A DNA stretch of 32,761 nt, taken from NCBI GenBank assembly GCA_003232915.1, contig QIKE01000042.1:1-32761 (forward strand), in the 5' to 3' direction. Below the pieces are notes generated by a model. The model saw nothing but the letters and a program-made list of their open reading frames with translations, was not told the origin of the DNA and searched no databases. Of the stretch, positions 8,919-17,845 are shown one piece after another; the stretch's first letter is position 1; each line of letters begins with the position of its first letter. Position numbers and translations under genes: made by a program. This stretch comes from Bacteroidota bacterium (GTDB lineage Bacteria; Bacteroidota; Bacteroidia; Bacteroidales; F082).

Positions 8919-11753
8919 CTATTCTTTTGCCAACGGAAGTTCAAAAGAAAAAACACTTCCTTTTCCCACCGTACTTTCAATATTTAGTCGACTATTGTTT
9001 TTAAGGATAAATTCCCTGACTACTATCATACCTAGTCCTGTACCTTTTTCATTTTTGGTACCAAGACGCGAAAATCCTTTTTGTTCGCTATTTATTAAAT
9101 TATTTATAATGTCGAGAGGTATTCCTATTCCTTTATCGACAATCGAAATTTTCGCTTTTTCATCTTTTGTTTCAACAATAACGGCAATGGTGCTATTTTC
9201 ATTTGAAAACTTAATAGCATTGGTTATAAGGTTTCTAATAACAATGTCTATCAAATTATTATCAAACATGGCAAAAACATTTTTATCACCGTTATATTCG
9301 AGTTTAATGTTTTTTTCTTTGGCTTGAACTTGTAAAAAAACGAAAACTTGATCAACAAGGTAGAAAAAATTGTTCCTTTTTATATTGGCTTTAATGGAAT
9401 TTCGCATAATACGTGCCCACGAAAGAAGGTTTTCTATCATAAAAAAAGTGGCGTCAAGCGCAGGTTTCATACTAGTTAAAAAAGGGACGATTTCTTCTTT
9501 CGGCATCGAATCAATATCCGAAAGTATCAGATCAATAATATTTTTTTGCATACCGATAGGGCCAACCAAATCGTGAGCAATAATCGAAAACAGCTTATCT
9601 TTAGTGTCGTTGGCTTCTTGAAGTTGCCTTTCTTGTTGTACCCGGATAGTAATATCCCTCAAAACCCCTTCGACTGCTATTACCTTTCCATTTTTGTCGA
9701 AAACCAACTTTGCACCTAACGAACAAATAACCGGTCGGCCTTTGATATTTATTGCAGTAAGAGTTTCGTCCGTCAACTCACCGGTGGCAAATATTTTTTT
9801 TCTTATCGCCCTATGTTCATTGGGATTATAATAAAAAGTCGTTGCCGATTTTCCAATAATTTCCTCCGGTTTATATCCTGCTATTTTAGTAACCGATGGG
9901 CTTACTTCAGTTATTATTCCATCAATATTTTCTCTGAAAAAGATATCGGGAAAAGCTTCGAAAATATGACGGAATTTTTCTTCACTTTGTTCAAGAGCCA
10001 GAACATAATTTTTACGAGTAGTGATATCCCAGAAATTAATAATAATTCCTTTTAAATTTACCTCATCTAACTTGTTTGTAATCACTCCACGAATATACCG
10101 GTTTTCTTCTTTATCGTCTATCAACCGACATTCAAAATTAGCCGAATTCAGTCTTCTCAATTTCAAGTCGTTCAATATTTGCCTAAGTTTGAGCATATCT
10201 TCAGGATGAACTTTGTCAAATAAAGTTTCAGGTTTCTTTGTATCAAACTGAAAACTATATACCCTTAAGATAGAAGAGCTAATATAAGTAATGTGTAGAT
10301 TACTATTTAAAATTAAAACATGGCTTGCCGAATTTTCCAACAAAGCGTCAACAAAAAGTTGCCGTTGTTTCAATTTTAAACTATTAAGGTATTTTAAACG
10401 AAGAATAAAAACAAGAGCAATAATAATAATAAATAGCGACAACGATATAATTATGGAAATTGATTTTGTTTTCTCAGCTTTTTGCCGGACAAATATGGTT
10501 TCCTTTTTATGTTGTTCGGTTTCGTATTTTAATTGTATTTCGAGAAATTGTTTGTTCTTTTCTTTAGTATATATGCTATCGTAAAGACTCTTATATTCCT
10601 CTAATAAGCGGTATGCCGTTTTGTAATTCTTTTTTTTAGCATAAATATCCTGTAACGAATTCAAATTCGACAGAATATAGTTGGTATTATTAGTTTTTCG
10701 TGAAATATCAAGACTTTTTTGAAAATAAAAAATTGCTGTGTCGAGTAGATAAAAGGCTAATGTATCATCGAAATAAACTTGTCCGATATTAAATAAGCAG
10801 AGCGCTTTAAGTGCCAAAAAATTACTACTGTCTGCAATTTGAAGGCCCTTCCTGTAGTTTTTTAAAGCCTTTTGCAAATTACCAAGAAAACGATAAATGT
10901 TGCCTATATTATTGAAAGATGAGGAAATACCATGAATATTTCCTCTGCTTTTATCAATCTCCAAAGATCGTTTTTCGTAAATCAACGCCAAATCGTATTT
11001 TTTCTGTTGTAAATATAAATCGCCAAGATTGTTTACCGTTACCGAAATAATATCAGTATCTCCTAATTTTTGCCCTATCTTATAAGCTTTCAAAAAATAA
11101 CTGCGGGCATTTACCGTATCTTCTCTTTTTTGATAAATAATCCCAACATTTATACATTCTCTTGCTATTCCAAGTTCGTTGCCATATTTTTGAAATACAT
11201 TTAGAGCTTCAAGATAATATTTTATAGCGATAGCCGTATTGCCTTTCATCTCATAATACAAACCCTTTTCGTTAATAAACCGGCCAATAAAAAGAGAATC
11301 GTGTACACGCTTTGCTAACGATAGCCCTTTGTCAGCAAATATCCACAAACTGTCGAGGTTATTCAAATAAAAATAGCAGTAACCAATATGAACTAGACTC
11401 TTAAAGTAATTTTTTGTATCGCCGGTTTTCAGGTAAACATCACTGGCCCAATGGAAGTTGATGAGAGCGTTTTCGAAAGAACTTGTTTTTAAAAAAACTT
11501 TGCCTCTTGCATAAAAAATTTTTGCCAAATATTTCTTGTTGCCCAATTGTTTGGCAAGAACTATGGCATTTTGCAACGAATCAAGCGTTATATCTAATGG
11601 AAAATGATTTAAAAATGCCGTATCGGTAAATTTATTGATAATAACAGTGTCTTTCAAGGAATATTTTTGTGCAGAGGTGTCTCCGAAAACTCGTATAGAT
11701 AAAAGAAGAAAAGTGAAAAAATAGTTAATAAAAATAATTTTTTTTATGGCCAT
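8919..11753 (-). CDS. TPR-containing PAS/PAC sensor histidine kinase
   Basis: N-terminal signal/TM (MAIKKIIFINYFFTFLLLS), TPR-like repeats, TM TKSISIIISLSLFIIIIALVFIL, PAS domains, H-box DKLFSIIAHDLVGPIGMQKN, N-box NLITNAIKFSN, G-boxes VDKGIGIP and GTGLGM. The ORF opens at 11825, but the ATG at 11753 precedes a plausible signal sequence. Confidence 0.93.
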   Translation of the reverse strand: MAIKKIIFINYFFTFLLLSIRVFGDTSAQKYSLKDTVIINKFTDTAFLNHFPLDITLDSLQNAIVLAKQLGNKKYLAKIFYARGKVFLKTSSFENALINFHWASDVYLKTGDTKNYFKSLVHIGYCYFYLNNLDSLWIFADKGLSLAKRVHDSLFIGRFINEKGLYYEMKGNTAIAIKYYLEALNVFQKYGNELGIARECINVGIIYQKREDTVNARSYFLKAYKIGQKLGDTDIISVTVNNLGDLYLQQKKYDLALIYEKRSLEIDKSRGNIHGISSSFNNIGNIYRFLGNLQKALKNYRKGLQIADSSNFLALKALCLFNIGQVYFDDTLAFYLLDTAIFYFQKSLDISRKTNNTNYILSNLNSLQDIYAKKKNYKTAYRLLEEYKSLYDSIYTKEKNKQFLEIQLKYETEQHKKETIFVRQKAEKTKSISIIISLSLFIIIIALVFILRLKYLNSLKLKQRQLFVDALLENSASHVLILNSNLHITYISSSILRVYSFQFDTKKPETLFDKVHPEDMLKLRQILNDLKLRRLNSANFECRLIDDKEENRYIRGVITNKLDEVNLKGIIINFWDITTRKNYVLALEQSEEKFRHIFEAFPDIFFRENIDGIITEVSPSVTKIAGYKPEEIIGKSATTFYYNPNEHRAIRKKIFATGELTDETLTAINIKGRPVICSLGAKLVFDKNGKVIAVEGVLRDITIRVQQERQLQEANDTKDKLFSIIAHDLVGPIGMQKNIIDLILSDIDSMPKEEIVPFLTSMKPALDATFFMIENLLSWARIMRNSIKANIKRNNFFYLVDQVFVFLQVQAKEKNIKLEYNGDKNVFAMFDNNLIDIVIRNLITNAIKFSNENSTIAVIVETKDEKAKISIVDKGIGIPLDIINNLINSEQKGFSRLGTKNEKGTGLGMIVVREFILKNNSRLNIESTVGKGSVFSFELPLAKE

Positions 11754-12098
11754 ATTCCCATATAAATTTGTAATTTGTGTCCTTCGGTTACTCTTTATAT
11801 CACTAAGCAAAAAGACATTTCCCAATTTGTAAAAGTAAACTATTTTCGAATATCACAAAATGTTTTATTAAAAAAATATTTCTATGATAAAAAATTCTAT
11901 AAAAGTTTTCGCGACAGACCGACTAAAAGTATAGAAAAATTAGAATTTTTTCTTCCGTTGTGCTACTGAAGAAAATTGCAAAAGCAGATGAGCGGTTTGT
12001 AATTTTGCATTCTGTAAAAGTTTTACAAAGTATTTTCGACAACAGAGATTTTATTCGACCGAAAATTTGAATTGTCACCTTCCGTTGCCGAATTATTT

Positions 12099-12260
12099 AG
12101 TACTACTGCAAATTTAGTGGATGAAATGAAGTAAAAAATGATTATAGTATTAAATATCAGATGTATATGGATGTATTAATAGGTTTTTTTCAATAACCTA
12201 TTTGAATATCCGGTATTTAAATAACCCAATATAAAATTTTCCACTAAAATGTTAGAAGTA
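12099..12260. repeat. Copy A of a diverged intergenic repeat (partner about 16510-16670)
   Basis: tactactgcaaatttagtggatgaaatgaagtaaaaaatgattatagtattaa... matches tactactacgaatttagtgaaagaaatgaagtaaaaaaatactatagtattaa... Similarity continues through ttttttcaataa(c)c.tat.tgaatat...g(g)catttaaat...atataaa.tttt.cat/act.a(a)gatg. Confidence 0.75.
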
Positions 12261-12289
12261 CCTTTTCCCTTGGGTAGTTAACCGTATTG

Positions 12290-13215
12290 AAGGCACCAAT
12301 ATGCACTTAACAAACCATCTAATTACGGTACCAAACAATAATGTACCAAGTCGCTATATTGTATTAAGAGGAGTACTTAACTCTCGACAGAAAATATTAC
12401 TTATGAATCGATCTCTCAAATGGATATCTTGCAGTTTACACATAAACAAGCGTCTTAACAGGCTATATATAAGGTCATTAAACTTAATAAAACAATTAAA
12501 GCGGAACGAATTCTATGACTTCGATTACGATAATCAGATATTGGCAAACAATAAATACGACCAAAGCCTAATTACAAAAGGAATATAGGATATTTCTCCG
12601 GAATAGCAACTATTGGAGATAAAGTTGTTTAATTAGAAAACAGATACGGAAACGCCAATATTAATTTTAAACAGGCAGAAACATTAAAGAATGCTAATGA
12701 ATTACTTTTAAGAGAACAAATAAAAGTAAACCGTTCGAGAATGGGTGCAGGTTCCTATTCAAAAGATATTATTGATATGGTTGATCAATGCATTAAATTG
12801 TTCTACATCAAAGCAAACAAAAGCGCAAATCTGTTATTGCACATCAGAGATATAACAGACTGTAAAACCTTTGAAATTAATTATAAAAAAAATGAAGTGA
12901 CCTCTTTGCCGATTTTATGAATAATAACTTTGGCTGGAAGCATTTGTTTTCCTCTTCTACGAATAAAAACAATGCTTTTATTATAATATGACAATGATAA
13001 AAATTTTTACAACTATGTCGTCAGCGTTATCAGAAAAATATCGGAATTGTTTTCGGATATTAAACCTACAATATGCATAGAAAGATTTATTTTCAGATTT
13101 ATATCTTTAGCGTGTAAAAGGAAAAATCAAGGCCTACGTTGGGTATTAAAATTATATAAAAACAAGCCATATTGCAGACTAACATACTGGAATATCACTA
13201 AATAAATTGAAAAAC
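12290..13215 (+). mobile_element. Degenerate IS1380-family-like transposase
   Basis: Plus-strand fragments across several frames: VPSRYIVLRGVL...INKRLNRLYIRSLNLIKQLKRNEFYDFDYDNQILANNKYD; GYFSGIATIGDKVV*LENRYGNANINFKQAETLKNANELL...VNRSRMGAGSYSKDIIDMVDQCIKLFYIKANKSANL; FMNNNFGWKHLFSSSTNKNNAFI; ERFIFRFISLACKRKNQGLRWVLKLYKNKPYC. Confidence 0.85.
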
Positions 13216-13349
13216 AAAATATTGTCAAGTTCATTTTTTTGAAATTAAATAATTGTTCTTTGTCAGATGACCAGATTGTTAACATGTTTTTTTCAGTTCT
13301 TAAAATAGATTTTAATTTAAAAAGCATACGAGTTACTTAATCAAAGTAA

Positions 13350-13379
13350 GTTGAAAACGGCAAATCGAGTATTTTCAAC
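13350..13379. terminator. Hairpin of terminator type, 8-bp perfect stem followed by T-rich run
   Basis: GTTGAAAA (13350-13357) and TTTTCAAC (13372-13379), followed by ctgttttttg. Outer inverted repeat TAATCAA (13338-13344) / TTGATTA (13390-13396). Confidence 0.4.
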
Positions 13380-13505
13380 CTGTTTTTTGTTGATTACTTC
13401 TTCAAATAAAGTAAAAATATAAGGATTTACTTAAAGGATTCCTGAAATAGCGTAACTTTGTATTTACTTGCGTATTTAGGGTGGTTTTAAACACAAAGAA
13501 ATTTA

Positions 13506-13883
13506 TCAATTATTTTTTAAATGGCCAAGTATTCGTCTTTCTTTTTTTGTGGGACGACCGGCACCTTGGTCGCGCTTTTCGTAATTGAGTTGTCTGAGCA
13601 TTTCGAGTTTTTCAATTTCTTCGGGCGAAGTAATATCGTCCATCAAATCAATAACAAGTTTAGCCGAAACCCTGTTTTTGGTGGCTCGCAACACCCTCAC
13701 CGTTTTTTTTATTCCCTGCTGATGAACTTCAATAATTTCTCCGGCAGATATTTCACGCGACGGCTTAACATTCACTCCTTTGATTTTCACTTTTCCTCCT
13801 TTGCAAGCACCGGCAGCTTGCGTACGTGTTTTGAAAAGTCTGACAGCCCAAAGCCACTTATCTATTCTAATCGAATTTTCCAT
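13506..13883 (-). CDS. S4-domain RNA-binding protein (heat-shock protein 15 / HslR-like)
   Basis: 125 aa. MENSIRIDKWLWAVRLFKTRTQAAGACKGGKVKIKGVNVKPSREISAGEIIEV is a typical S4 domain; basic C-terminus RDQGAGRPTKKERRILGHL. Confidence 0.9.
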   Translation of the reverse strand: MENSIRIDKWLWAVRLFKTRTQAAGACKGGKVKIKGVNVKPSREISAGEIIEVHQQGIKKTVRVLRATKNRVSAKLVIDLMDDITSPEEIEKLEMLRQLNYEKRDQGAGRPTKKERRILGHLKNN

Positions 13884-13899
13884 TTTTTGTTAAGGACTT

Positions 13900-15210
13900 T
13901 TATTTTTGCCTGAAATATAATTGAATAGGGACTCCCGTAAAATCATAATTTTTTCTGATTTGATTTTCAATAAACCGTTTGTATGGTGCTTTTACCTCAT
14001 CGGGCAAATTACTAAAAAAGACAAATTGGGGATTATTCGCATTTTTCAATTGCATAACATATTTTATTTTAATGCGCCTTCCGCGTGAAGCTATCGGAGG
14101 CGGAGTGTTTTCGATAATTGGCAGCAAAAACTCGTTGAGCTTTGAAGTGCTAATATGTTGTAGTTTTTTTTCGTAAATTTCGGCAGCGTTATTCAAAATC
14201 TTGAAAATCCGTTGTTTTTCGTGTACCGAAACAAATACAATAGGTACATCGTTGAAAGGAGCAATACGCTTACGTATCATGTTTTCGTATTCGAGATGAG
14301 TATTGCTTGATTTTTCAATCAAATCCCATTTGTTCACAACAACGATCACCCCTTTTTTGTTTTTTTCGGCAAGATGAAAAATGTTAACATCCTGTCTGTC
14401 GATTCCTTGCGAAGCATCGAATAGCACAAAACAAATGTCGGAATTTTCAATAGCACGAATGGTTCGTAAAGTTGAATAAAACTCAATATTTTCGTATACC
14501 TTTCCTTTTTTTCGCAACCCTGCCGTATCTACAAGTACGAATTCGTGGCCAAAACCTTTAAAAGGAGTGTAAACAGAGTCGCGTGTGGTGCCTGCAATGG
14601 GAGTAACAATGTTTCTTTCGCCACCAAGCAGAGTGTTTACCAACGACGACTTCCCCACGTTGGGACGACCGACAACGGCAATTCGAGGTACTCGCGGCAG
14701 TTCTTCTTCTACGGTTCTGTCGAAAGCCTTTACTACCTCGTCAAGCAAATCGCCGGTACCGGCACCGTTAGCTGCCGAAACGGGATAAACTTCTCCAAGA
14801 CCCAAAGCATAAAATGCGCTAACAGTGTGTGTAAGATTCGGCTCATCAATTTTATTGGCAACAACAAATACCTTTTTTTGCGTATGCCTTAACATATTGG
14901 TTACATCTTCGTCGAGAGGGGTAATATCTTGGCGACCGTCCACAACAAAAACAATAACATCGGCCTCATCAATGGCAAAAGATACCTGCTTGCCAATTTC
15001 CTTCTCGAAAATGTCGCCGGAACCTACCACAAGACCTCCGGTGTCAATAACTGAAAAATCAATGCCGTTCCAATCGCTGTTGCCATAAATCCTGTCGCGC
15101 GTAACCCCGCTAATTGATTCTACGATAGCTTCTTTAGTTTGTGTTAGCCGATTAAACAAAGTCGATTTGCCAACATTAGGTCTTCCCACAATAGCTAATA
15201 TATTGTTCAT
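13900..15210 (-). CDS. der: Ribosome biogenesis GTPase Der (EngA)
   Basis: 436 aa with two GTPase domains: GRPNVGKSTLFNRLTQTKEAIV...DTGG...NKID and GRPNVGKSSLVNTLLGGERNIVTPIAGTTRDS...DTAGLRKKGK...NKWD; KH-like C-terminus. Confidence 0.97.
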   Translation of the reverse strand: MNNILAIVGRPNVGKSTLFNRLTQTKEAIVESISGVTRDRIYGNSDWNGIDFSVIDTGGLVVGSGDIFEKEIGKQVSFAIDEADVIVFVVDGRQDITPLDEDVTNMLRHTQKKVFVVANKIDEPNLTHTVSAFYALGLGEVYPVSAANGAGTGDLLDEVVKAFDRTVEEELPRVPRIAVVGRPNVGKSSLVNTLLGGERNIVTPIAGTTRDSVYTPFKGFGHEFVLVDTAGLRKKGKVYENIEFYSTLRTIRAIENSDICFVLFDASQGIDRQDVNIFHLAEKNKKGVIVVVNKWDLIEKSSNTHLEYENMIRKRIAPFNDVPIVFVSVHEKQRIFKILNNAAEIYEKKLQHISTSKLNEFLLPIIENTPPPIASRGRRIKIKYVMQLKNANNPQFVFFSNLPDEVKAPYKRFIENQIRKNYDFTGVPIQLYFRQK

Positions 15211-15281
15211 CTTATTTTTATTTTTTTATTTAACAATTGATTTGGTAAAAAAAATTTAATAGTAGTTTTTCTCGCCTCCGA

Positions 15282-16160
15282 CTATTTGTAACCAAAACGG
15301 CTAAGCATTATTTCGCTATTACGCCAGTCTTTTACCACCTTAACGGTAAGTTGTAAAAATATTTTTTTGTCGAAAAACTTTTCCATATCTTCACGTGCCA
15401 TAATTCCGGTTTTTTTTATGGCCTTGCCCTGATGACCAAGTATAATGCCTTTTTGTGAATTTCTTTCCACAATAATGTAAGCCTGAATTTTTATTAATTT
15501 GCCCGATTCTTTAAACGAATCTACCGCCACCTCAACGGAATATGGAATTTCTTTCTTGTAATTCATAAAAATTTTTTCACGGACGATTTCCGAAGCAAAA
15601 AATCGCTCACTTTTATCGGTCAACTCATCTTTTGAAAAATACGGAGGATGTTCGGGTAAAAAATGTAAGATAGTATTGAAAATTCGTGTAACATTAAAAC
15701 CTATGAGCGCCGAAACCGGAACTATTTCAGCCTTAGGAAACTCTTGTTGCCATCTGTCCATTTCTGCTGCCACGATAGCTTGCTCCGACAAATCAATTTT
15801 ATTTATAACAACTATCACTGGCAAATTCGACATTTTTACTCTAACAAGCACCCCTTCTTCTTTAAATTGCAACCCCGTTTCGGTCATCAGTAGCAAAATG
15901 TCTGCATCAAGCAAAGCCGACTCAATGAATTTATTCATCATTTCGTGCATTTTATAAGCAGGGTTTCTTACAATACCCGGTGTGTCGGAATACACAATCT
16001 GAAAATCGTCGCCATTTACAATTCCCATAATGCGGTGTCGTGTTGTTTGTGCTTTGGAAGTAATAATAGAAAGTTGTTCATTCACCAGCGCATTCATCAA
16101 TGTTGATTTTCCAACGTTGGGATAGCCTAAAATATTGACAAAGCCTGATTTATAAGACAT
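15282..16160 (-). CDS. era: GTPase Era
   Basis: 292 aa. GYPNVGKSTLMNALVNEQLSIITSKAQTTRHRIMGI, DTPGI, NKID, C-terminal KH domain IIVERNSQKGIILGHQGKAIKKTGIMAREDMEKFFDKKIFLQLTVKVVKDWR. Confidence 0.97.
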   Translation of the reverse strand: MSYKSGFVNILGYPNVGKSTLMNALVNEQLSIITSKAQTTRHRIMGIVNGDDFQIVYSDTPGIVRNPAYKMHEMMNKFIESALLDADILLLMTETGLQFKEEGVLVRVKMSNLPVIVVINKIDLSEQAIVAAEMDRWQQEFPKAEIVPVSALIGFNVTRIFNTILHFLPEHPPYFSKDELTDKSERFFASEIVREKIFMNYKKEIPYSVEVAVDSFKESGKLIKIQAYIIVERNSQKGIILGHQGKAIKKTGIMAREDMEKFFDKKIFLQLTVKVVKDWRNSEIMLSRFGYK

Positions 16161-16180
16161 AAAAAAAAATCAAAATAAAT

Positions 16181-16211
16181 TTGTTTTGCAAAGAAACAAA
16201 ATATATCTTTG
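16181..16211 (+). promoter_or_regulatory. Bacteroidetes-type promoter (TTG / 20 nt / TATCTTTG) for the initiator tRNA
   Basis: TTG at 16181-16183, 20-nt spacer, TATCTTTG at 16204-16211, located in the era/tRNA divergent gap. Confidence 0.6.
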
Positions 16212-16256
16212 CACTCTCATTTTTTAAAGGCAATACCGTTCATTAAAAAAATATAT

Positions 16257-16328
16257 TGCGGGGTGGAGCAGTGGTAGCTCGGCGGGCTCATAACCCGTAG
16301 GTCGTAGGTTCGAATCCTGCCCCCGCTA
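16257..16328 (+). tRNA. tRNA-Met(CAT), initiator type (fMet)
   Basis: Cloverleaf assigned by hand: acceptor 16257-16263/16321-16327, D-arm GAGC-AGTGGTA-GCTC, anticodon stem CGGG-CTCATAA-CCCG with CAT, T-arm GTAGG-TTCGAAT-CCTGC. Mismatched first pair (T1/T72) and three G:C pairs in the anticodon stem indicate an initiator. CCA is not encoded. Confidence 0.93.
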
Positions 16329-16333
16329 CTTAT

Positions 16334-16364
16334 AAAAACCTCACACGAATGTTGTGGGGTTTTT
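16334..16364 (+). terminator. Intrinsic terminator after tRNA-fMet
   Basis: AAAAACCTCACA / TGTGGGGTTTTT 12-bp stem (one wobble), then gttttttg. Confidence 0.8.
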
Positions 16365-16509
16365 GTTTTTTGATGAAATTAAACTTTTCGTATAGTATCT
16401 CCACTATCCGCAACATTAAAACAGCACTTGTGCGAAAATGTCAATTCCTTTGTTACCCTTGCTTTTGTCAATGCTTGAAATACTGTGACCACTTTTAATT
16501 AAAAAACAT

Positions 16510-16670
16510 GGGTACTACTACGAATTTAGTGAAAGAAATGAAGTAAAAAAATACTATAGTATTAACTTTCAATCTTATATGGCGGTAAAGCTATTTTTTT
16601 CTCAATAATCCATATGAATATTTGAATCTGGCATTTAAATCGTCACCATATAAAGTTTTACATTAAGATG
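16510..16670. repeat. Copy B of a diverged intergenic repeat (partner about 12099-12260)
   Basis: See copy A. Similarity covers roughly 150 bp with substitutions and small indels. Confidence 0.75.
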
Positions 16671-16799
16671 GTAGTAAAATCCGTTTAAAGAGTATTACAG
16701 CCTTTCATTGGGCTTACAAGATAAAAAAAATAATTTATCGGTAAAATAACTATGAAATAATATTTTTCTAAAAAAATATATTCGTCTATTGTTTTGTTG

Positions 16800-16807
16800 T
16801 ACTTTTG
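16800..16807 (+). promoter_or_regulatory. TAnnTTTG -7 element (TACTTTTG) upstream of tatA
   Basis: 24 nt upstream of the ATG at 16832. Confidence 0.4.
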
Positions 16808-16831
16808 TTCGCCATAGAAATATTTTGGGTT

Positions 16832-17038
16832 ATGAATGTACAATTATTACAACAGGCCGGTTGGATAGGAACGCCGGAAATTATTATTATCGTGGTGGTT
16901 ATTCTGTTGCTTTTCGGTGGGCGCAAAATTCCCGAACTGATGCACGGTATCGGTAAAGGTGTAAAAGAATTTAAAGAAGGCATTAGCGACAACAACAACG
17001 AAAAGGGAAAAAACGATGATGGAACTGCCAAAAGTTAA
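16832..17038 (+). CDS. tatA: Sec-independent protein translocase TatA/E-type subunit
   Basis: [64 protein letters not shown] hinge, amphipathic helix. ATG at 16832 in frame with the ORF call. Confidence 0.93.
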   Translation: MNVQLLQQAGWIGTPEIIIIVVVILLLFGGRKIPELMHGIGKGVKEFKEGISDNNNEKGKNDDGTAKS

Positions 17039-17194
17039 AGATTAGTTGTTGCCCATTTAATTAGGCTGAAGGTTATCATCAAAAGCTTTCGGTATAGTTG
17101 ATTTATTGTAATGAAATAGCTATCAACCATGTTTTTATATGATAAACCGGCAACTGACAATCGGAATTTATTTCCTATTAAAACGATTCGGACA

Positions 17195-17752
17195 ATGCTA
17201 ATTATAGGAATTACAGGAACTCTCGGTGCAGGCAAAGGTACTATTGTCGATTATCTTATAAAAGAAAAAAAATTCCTGCATTTTTCAGTCCGACGTTATT
17301 TGATTGAAAAAATAGAAAAACTCTGTTTACCTGTCAACCGGGAAACTATGACCTCCGCAGCCAACCGACTACGTTACAACCATCATCCCGCATACATTAT
17401 TGAGCAATTATACTTTCAGGCAAAAACCGAGGACAAAAACGCCATTATCGAAAGCATACGCACTCCTGGTGAAGTTGATTTTTTACACAAAACAGGTAAA
17501 TTTTATCTTTTTGCCGTGGACGCCGACCCTAAAATCAGATATCAACGTATCCGCCTTAGGGCTTCAGAAACCGACCATGTTAGCTACGAAACATTTCTCG
17601 CTAACGAAAAGCGAGAAATGAGTACTACTGACCCGAGCAAGCAAAATCTATCGAAATGTATTGAAATGGCTGATTTCCGTTTTGATAATAACAACGATTT
17701 GCAAGAGTTATATCGACAAATAGATAGAGTTTTAAAGAAAATTTCACTTTAA
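17195..17752 (+). CDS. P-loop nucleotide kinase-like protein
   Basis: MLIIGITGTLGAGKGTIVDYL Walker A; LRASETDHVSYETFLANEKREM and ADFRFDNNNDLQELYRQID resemble the dephospho-CoA kinase/NMP-kinase fold. Listed ORF opens at 17129; the ATG at 17195 directly precedes the P-loop strand. Confidence 0.75.
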   Translation: MLIIGITGTLGAGKGTIVDYLIKEKKFLHFSVRRYLIEKIEKLCLPVNRETMTSAANRLRYNHHPAYIIEQLYFQAKTEDKNAIIESIRTPGEVDFLHKTGKFYLFAVDADPKIRYQRIRLRASETDHVSYETFLANEKREMSTTDPSKQNLSKCIEMADFRFDNNNDLQELYRQIDRVLKKISL

Positions 17753-17798
17753 AGGGTTTTTCTTTGCATTTATTTTGTTTTTTATAGTTTCTTATGTA

Positions 17799-17806
17799 TA
17801 ATTTTG
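17799..17806 (+). promoter_or_regulatory. TAnnTTTG -7 element (TAATTTTG), TTTG at 17774-17777 as possible -33
   Basis: 21-nt spacing and about 40 nt upstream of the ATG at 17846. Confidence 0.45.
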
Positions 17807-17845
17807 CACATTTTTCCGTTGAGGACTTAAGAGATAAATAAGACT

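Noticed and set aside
13127-13327. 66-aa minus-strand gene
   Set aside because: Overlaps the C-terminal part of the plus-strand transposase relic and shows no domain.
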